Source: Vibrio maritimus
GTDB lineage: Bacteria > Pseudomonadota > Gammaproteobacteria > Enterobacterales > Vibrionaceae
Length of the DNA stretch: 64,000 nt
Reading direction: 5' to 3'
Assembly (NCBI GenBank): GCA_000755425.1
Contig: BBMT01000007.1
Span: 186,001 to 250,000, forward strand
The notes under the pieces are model-generated. The model worked only from the letters and a program-made list of their open reading frames with translations. It ran no database searches and was not told the DNA's origin. Shown piece after piece: positions 59,641 through 64,000 of this stretch (positions within the stretch are counted from its first letter, which is position 1; each line of letters begins with the position of its first letter). The translations under genes and the position numbers were made by a program.

Positions 59641-61814
59641 ATGACAGAACAAACAGCATTAAAACAAGTTGCTGAGATGGCAAGAATAGCCGACAGCTAC
59701 GTAAGTGCGTGGGGCGATGAAGCCAAAGTTGAGGACGAAACCATTCTTCGTCTGCTTGCGTCTTTAGGCTACGACACGACAAATGATGAATCACTACTAA
59801 AATCTGCTGAGAAAAAGCACAAGAAAGAAGTGCTCGATCCAGTATTGGTTGTTAAAGACGGTGATGCAGTAGAAGTAGAACTTCATTTAGGTGTAAGCGC
59901 GAGAGAAAGCGATTTCAGCTGGCGTCTAGAGACTGAGCAAGGAGAAGTACTTGAAGGCTATCTTCAATCTCAGATCGTTCGTGATGAACGTGCTGAGGGT
60001 GGCCCTTTAGTATTTGCGTTACCAAGCAACCTCCCATGGGGTTATCACAAGCTTTACCTGGAGCGTAAGCGCCGTAAAGCACCTTACGAGATGACTCTTA
60101 TTCGTACACCTCGTGCATGTTACAAGCAGAGCGCGATTGACGAAGGTAAAAAGCTTTGGGGTCCTAGTATCCAGCTTTACACGCTTCGCACTCAGCACAA
60201 CTGGGGTATTGGTGACTTTGGCGATCTTAAACAGCTAGTTGCCGATATCGCTGCACGTGGTGGTGACTTTGTGGGTCTTAACCCAATTCACTCGCTATTC
60301 CCAGCAAACCCAGAAGGCGCGAGCCATACAGCCCATCTTCACGTCGCTGGTTAAACATTCTTTACATCGACGTAAGCTCTGTTGCGGAATTTGCACTAAG
60401 TGCAGACGCACAACAAATCGTTGGTGGTTCTGAGTTCCAAGCTCGCCTACAAAAAGCGCGTGAGTCACACTGGGTGAACTACACAGAAGTGGCTGAGCTT
60501 AAGATGAGCGTATTGCCGCTGCTATTCGATGAGTTCAAGTCTCGTCACCTAGACAAACAGTCTGAGCGCGCGAAACTGTTCCTAGACTTTATTGAAGCAG
60601 GCGGAGAGAGCCTACTGCATCAAGCCGCGTTCGACGCGATCCACGCTGAGCTTCATGCAGAAGACAGCAACATGTGGGGCTGGCCGGTATTCCCAGAGAA
60701 GTACCGCCGTTTCGAAAATGCAGCGACACAGAAGTTCATTGCAGATAACCAAGACAAAGTTCAGCTTTACATGTACTTGCAGTGGATTGCAGACGTACAG
60801 ATCAATGAAGCTCAAGCACTAGCAGAAGAGAAGGGCATGGCGGTAGGTCTTTACCGTGACCTAGCTGTCGGTGTTGCTGATTCTGGTTCTGAAACGTGGG
60901 CGGACAATGGCAACCTAGTGATGGATGCGAGCATCGGTGCTCCACCAGATATTCTTGGTCCTTTGGGTCAAAACTGGGGTCTACCTCCACTGAACCCACA
61001 AGTACTGCAAGCAACGTCTTACGATGCGTACATCCAATTGTTGCGCGCCAACATGAAGCACTGTGGCTCATTGCGTATCGACCACGTTCTTGGTCTACTG
61101 CGCCTTTGGTGGATTCCAAAAGGTGAGAACGCAACAAAAGGTGCGTACATCTACTACCCAGTAGAGGACATGCTAGCAATCCTAGCGCTAGAGTCACATC
61201 GTCATCAATGTAGCGTTATCGGTGAAGATTTAGGTACTGTGCCTGATGAAATCGTAGAGATCCTTCGTGACGCAGGCGTACACTCGTACAAGGTGTTCTT
61301 CTTCGAAACAGCAGAAGACGGCGGCTTTATTTCTCCAGAGCACTACGCAGATCAATCTATGTCTGCACTGTGTACGCACGATATGCCAACGCTACGTGGC
61401 TTCTGGCACTGTGATGATCTGAAGATGGGTCGCGAAATTGGTCTATATCCAAACGAAGAGCAGCTAGCAGGTCTATTTGATGACCGTCTAGAGTGCAAGC
61501 AAGGCATTCTAGATAGCGTGGCATGGCACGGTTACCTGCCTGAAGGTGTGGGTCGTGATGCAAGTCTTGTCCCTATGGATGCGCATTTAAGCGAAGCACT
61601 ACAGCTTCACGTAGCAGCGGGTTCTTCTGCACTACTTAGTGTTCAGCTAGAAGACTGGCTAGAAATGGACAAGCCAGTAAACATTCCTGGTACGGTTAAT
61701 GAGTACCCGAACTGGCGTCGTAAGCTGTCGATGAACCTAGAAGAAATCTTCGCTCAAGAAGGGGTAAATCGCATCGCTAAACGCCTAACGGAAGTACGCG
61801 CGAAAGCCAGTTAA
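59641..61814 (+). CDS. malQ: 4-alpha-glucanotransferase (amylomaltase), frameshifted near 60328
   Basis: GH77. N-terminal domain of about 140 residues, then LWGPSIQLYTLRTQHNWGIGDFGDL and FVGLNPIHSLFPANPE. The frame breaks at GAGCCATAC; one added C gives EGASPYSPSSRRWLNILYIDV and 724 residues. Catalytic region: nucleophile Asp in GSLRIDHVLGLLR, acid/base Glu in GEDLGTVP, third Asp in CTHDMPTLRG. ATG at 59641 after GGAGAG. Transfers glucan chains between maltodextrins, giving longer substrates for MalP. Confidence 0.93.
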
Positions 61815-61837
61815 TTTTAGATTATTGAATCGCTAAC

Positions 61838-61891
61838 AAAGCACGACTCTCTTGGAATTTTGTTCTGTCATTTCCAAGGAGTCGTGCTTTT
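61838..61891 (+). terminator. malQ terminator
   Basis: AAAGCACGACTC-T-CTTGGAA pairs with TTCCAAGGAGTCGTGCTTT, about 19 bp with one bulged base, ending in T4. Confidence 0.9.
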
Positions 61892-61894
61892 CTT

Positions 61895-62056
61895 CGTTTT
61901 GGCGTCTGGCTTATATCATTCTCAAATTTATATTGTAAATTGTCGGTGAAATAGGCCAATTGCAATGCAAAATTGGGCGCTTGTCACTTCCCGTACAAGA
62001 TGTTTCCAGTACAATGAAATCTTGCAGATAGCCCGCGTATCGCGGGCTTTTTATTT
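61895..62056 (+). ncRNA. possible small RNA between malQ and glgB
   Basis: About 140 nt lie between two terminators. A second strong terminator (AGCCCGCG-TAT-CGCGGGCT then T5, 62030-62052) follows the malQ one without a gene in between, so an independent transcript may end here. No good promoter was identified, and no known sRNA family is recognised. Confidence 0.25.
62030..62056 (+). terminator. second terminator before glgB
   Basis: Perfect 8-bp GC-rich stem AGCCCGCG / CGCGGGCT with a TAT loop, followed by TTTTATTTT. Confidence 0.88.
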
Positions 62057-62137
62057 TGTGCCTCCGACGTCTTTGCCATTGGCTGAGACTCAACAATAAA
62101 AAGGGGTGGCACAGTGTTAGGTCGAGGGAGATGAACG

Positions 62138-64000
62138 TTGAACAAAAAAGGGCTTAAAAGACAACAACAGGCGTACGATCGACTCTCGAGTGCATCGTTT
62201 GCTGACCCATTCTCATTTCTAGGTCCATACCTACAAGATGAGACTCATGCGCTAAGGGTTTGGATGCCCGGCGCGGACGCCGTAACGGTTGTTTTGAAAG
62301 ATGGCACCGGAATGCCAATGGTGCGAGACAAAGCATCTGGATTTATCCTTGAATCGGATCTCGATTTACGATTTACCCACTATCAGTTGGCGATTGATTG
62401 GAATGGTACTGAGCAACTGCTCGATGACCCATACCAATACCACGGCTTGTATGCAGAATATGAAGAATTGCATACACCAAAAGAGATGTATCACCACATG
62501 GGTGCGCAATTTATTACTCAAGAGCGTGATGGAAAAAACATCGAAGGTACGCGTTTCTTGGTGTACGCACCTCACGCATCAGCGGTCAGCCTAGTAGGTA
62601 ACTTCAATGCTTGGGATGGTCGTCGTAACCCAATGCAGCGACTTGACTACGGTATTTGGGGACTGTTTGTTCCAAATCTGCCAGAAGGCACTCAGTATAA
62701 ATTTGAGCTCAAAGGGCCGGATGGTGAAGGTCTGCCGCACAAAGCGGATCCATGGGGTTTTTACTCTGAGCAGTACCCATCGTTTTCTTCCGTTACTTAT
62801 AACCACGATCGCTATGACTGGCAAGACAGCGCTTGGCAGCAGCGTCCGGTAACAGAAAAACGCAAAGAAGCACTGTCATTCTACGAGCTGCATGCAGGCT
62901 CTTGGAAACGCAATGACAATGGTGACTTCCTAAATTATCGCGAACTTGCTGATGAACTGATCCCTTACTTGACCGATATGGGCTACACCCATGTTGAATT
63001 GATGCCAGTTTCTGAGCACCCGTTCTACGGTTCATGGGGCTATCAGCCAGTAGGTTTGTTTGCACCGACCAGCCGTTTTGGCTCACCAGATGACTTTAAG
63101 TACTTTGTCGACCAATGTCACCAAGCTGGCCTTGGCGTAGTACTTGACTGGGTTCCAGCGCACTTCCCATCGGATGATCACGGCTTAGCGAACTTTGATG
63201 GTACACCGCTGTTCCACGATCCGGATCCACGTCGCGGTTGGCACCAAGATTGGAACTCGTACATTTACGATCTTGGTCGCGAGCACGTTCGTCGTTTCTT
63301 GGTATCTAATGCCCTTTACTGGTTTGAGCAATTCCATATCGACGGCATCCGCGTCGATGCAGTGGCTTCTATGCTGTATCTTGATTACTCACGTAGTCAT
63401 GACCAGTGGATCCCAAATGTCGATGGCGGCCGTGAAAACTACGATGCGATTGCGACTTTGAAATGGATGAACGAAGAAGTGTACAAGCACTTCCCGAATG
63501 CCATGACGATCGCTGAAGAATCGACAGCTTTCCCTGGCGTATCTGCACCAACCTTTGCTGGTGGTCTAGGCTTTGGGTTTAAGTGGAATATGGGTTGGAT
63601 GCATGACAGCTTGTCGTACATTCAAGAAGATCCGGTTCACCGCAAATACCATCACGATACCATCACATTCCCGCTTGTTTATGCGCATAGTGAAAACTAC
63701 GTTCTGTCGTTATCACACGATGAAGTGGTGTACGGCAAACGTTCTATCCATAACAAGATGCCGGGCGATGAGTGGCAACAAACAGCGAACCTTCGTGCTT
63801 ACTTAGGTTACATGTATGCTCAGCCAGGTAAGAAGCTAAACTTCATGGGTGCAGAGTTCGGTCAAACAGGTGAGTGGAACCACGATGACCAGCTTCAATG
63901 GTTCTTGCTTGATTTTGAGCGTCATCAGGGTGTGAAATCACTGACTAAAGACTTGAACTTACTGTATCGCAGTGAAAAAGCGCTGTTTGATCAAGACTCA
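62138..64000 (+). CDS. glgB: 1,4-alpha-glucan branching enzyme (5' 621 codons, runs off the window)
   Basis: One open frame of 621 codons with no break, cut by the right edge. The preferred start is TTG at 62138 (GGGAG seven bases upstream; N-terminus [12 protein letters not shown]). A nearby ATG at 62131 is out of frame. CBM48 N-terminal domain (about 20-150, [23 protein letters not shown]), GH13 domain with [27 protein letters not shown], the nucleophile region GIRVDAV, the acid/base region IAEESTAFP and [12 protein letters not shown]. Makes alpha-1,6 branches in glycogen. Consistent with the malPQ-glgB grouping on chromosome II of vibrios. Confidence 0.95.
   Translation, partial: MNKKGLKRQQQAYDRLSSASFADPFSFLGPYLQDETHALRVWMPGADAVTVVLKDGTGMPMVRDKASGFILESDLDLRFTHYQLAIDWNGTEQLLDDPYQYHGLYAEYEELHTPKEMYHHMGAQFITQERDGKNIEGTRFLVYAPHASAVSLVGNFNAWDGRRNPMQRLDYGIWGLFVPNLPEGTQYKFELKGPDGEGLPHKADPWGFYSEQYPSFSSVTYNHDRYDWQDSAWQQRPVTEKRKEALSFYELHAGSWKRNDNGDFLNYRELADELIPYLTDMGYTHVELMPVSEHPFYGSWGYQPVGLFAPTSRFGSPDDFKYFVDQCHQAGLGVVLDWVPAHFPSDDHGLANFDGTPLFHDPDPRRGWHQDWNSYIYDLGREHVRRFLVSNALYWFEQFHIDGIRVDAVASMLYLDYSRSHDQWIPNVDGGRENYDAIATLKWMNEEVYKHFPNAMTIAEESTAFPGVSAPTFAGGLGFGFKWNMGWMHDSLSYIQEDPVHRKYHHDTITFPLVYAHSENYVLSLSHDEVVYGKRSIHNKMPGDEWQQTANLRAYLGYMYAQPGKKLNFMGAEFGQTGEWNHDDQLQWFLLDFERHQGVKSLTKDLNLLYRSEKALFDQDS

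Noticed and set aside
61930..61950. Another copy of the hydroxyproline operator near TTATATTGTAAATTG
   Set aside because: Only TATATTGTA matches; the right half has no symmetry and the position is after malQ, outside any related promoter.

Overview
The window reads as Vibrio chromosomal DNA, probably from the smaller chromosome II. The malT-malP-malQ-glgB block at the right edge has the order I recall for the V. cholerae small chromosome. Individual proteins (Qnr-type pentapeptide protein, M9 collagenase, maltodextrin enzymes) also look vibrio-like. I see no tRNA, rRNA, CRISPR array, insertion sequence or phage gene.

Layout: (1) 1-5.4 kb: end of a TRAP substrate-binding protein, a LarA-type nickel-pincer racemase/epimerase, the cofactor genes larB/larE/larC, and a hupE nickel permease; a GntR/FCD regulator (5.6-6.2 kb) and an FMN reductase follow. 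(2) 7.2-11.2 kb: non-PTS sucrose module (cscB-like permease, cscA-like GH32 hydrolase, cscR-like LacI repressor) with two palindromic operators. (3) 11.3-14.1 kb: Bcr/CflA drug exporter, qnr-family gene, small lipoprotein. (4) 14.4-16.6 kb: secreted M9 collagenase. (5) 16.6-29.4 kb: complete C-P lyase phosphonate system, phnFGHIJKLMNP plus a hexapeptide transferase, divergent from phnCDEE, with a three-half-site Pho box. (6) 29.6-37.0 kb: oligopeptide ABC importer and an Xaa-Pro aminopeptidase. (7) 37.4-41.5 kb: carbohydrate-binding beta-helix protein and a nitronate monooxygenase. (8) 41.5-53.7 kb: trans-4-hydroxy-L-proline catabolism (epimerase, D-amino-acid dehydrogenase, deaminase, semialdehyde dehydrogenase, pyrroline carboxylate reductase), its ABC importer, and a GntR plus an HTH regulator. 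(9) 53.8-64 kb: malT, malP, malQ, glgB.

Main discovery candidate: a 20-bp near-palindrome, GTATATTKTATAMAATATAC, lies before the collagenase gene, before oppA, before the GntR gene and at three places in the hydroxyproline cluster. Secreted collagenase, peptide uptake, X-Pro peptide cleavage and hydroxyproline catabolism would then form one regulon for collagen use, spread over about 40 kb and interrupted by the unrelated phosphonate cluster.

Caution: about twenty genes carry single-base frameshifts. In most, restoring one base of a short homopolymer rebuilds a full-length family-typical protein, and neighbouring genes are intact. This looks like homopolymer under-calling in the assembly rather than gene decay. 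Such genes are given here as single CDS spanning both fragments, and their residue counts assume the repair.
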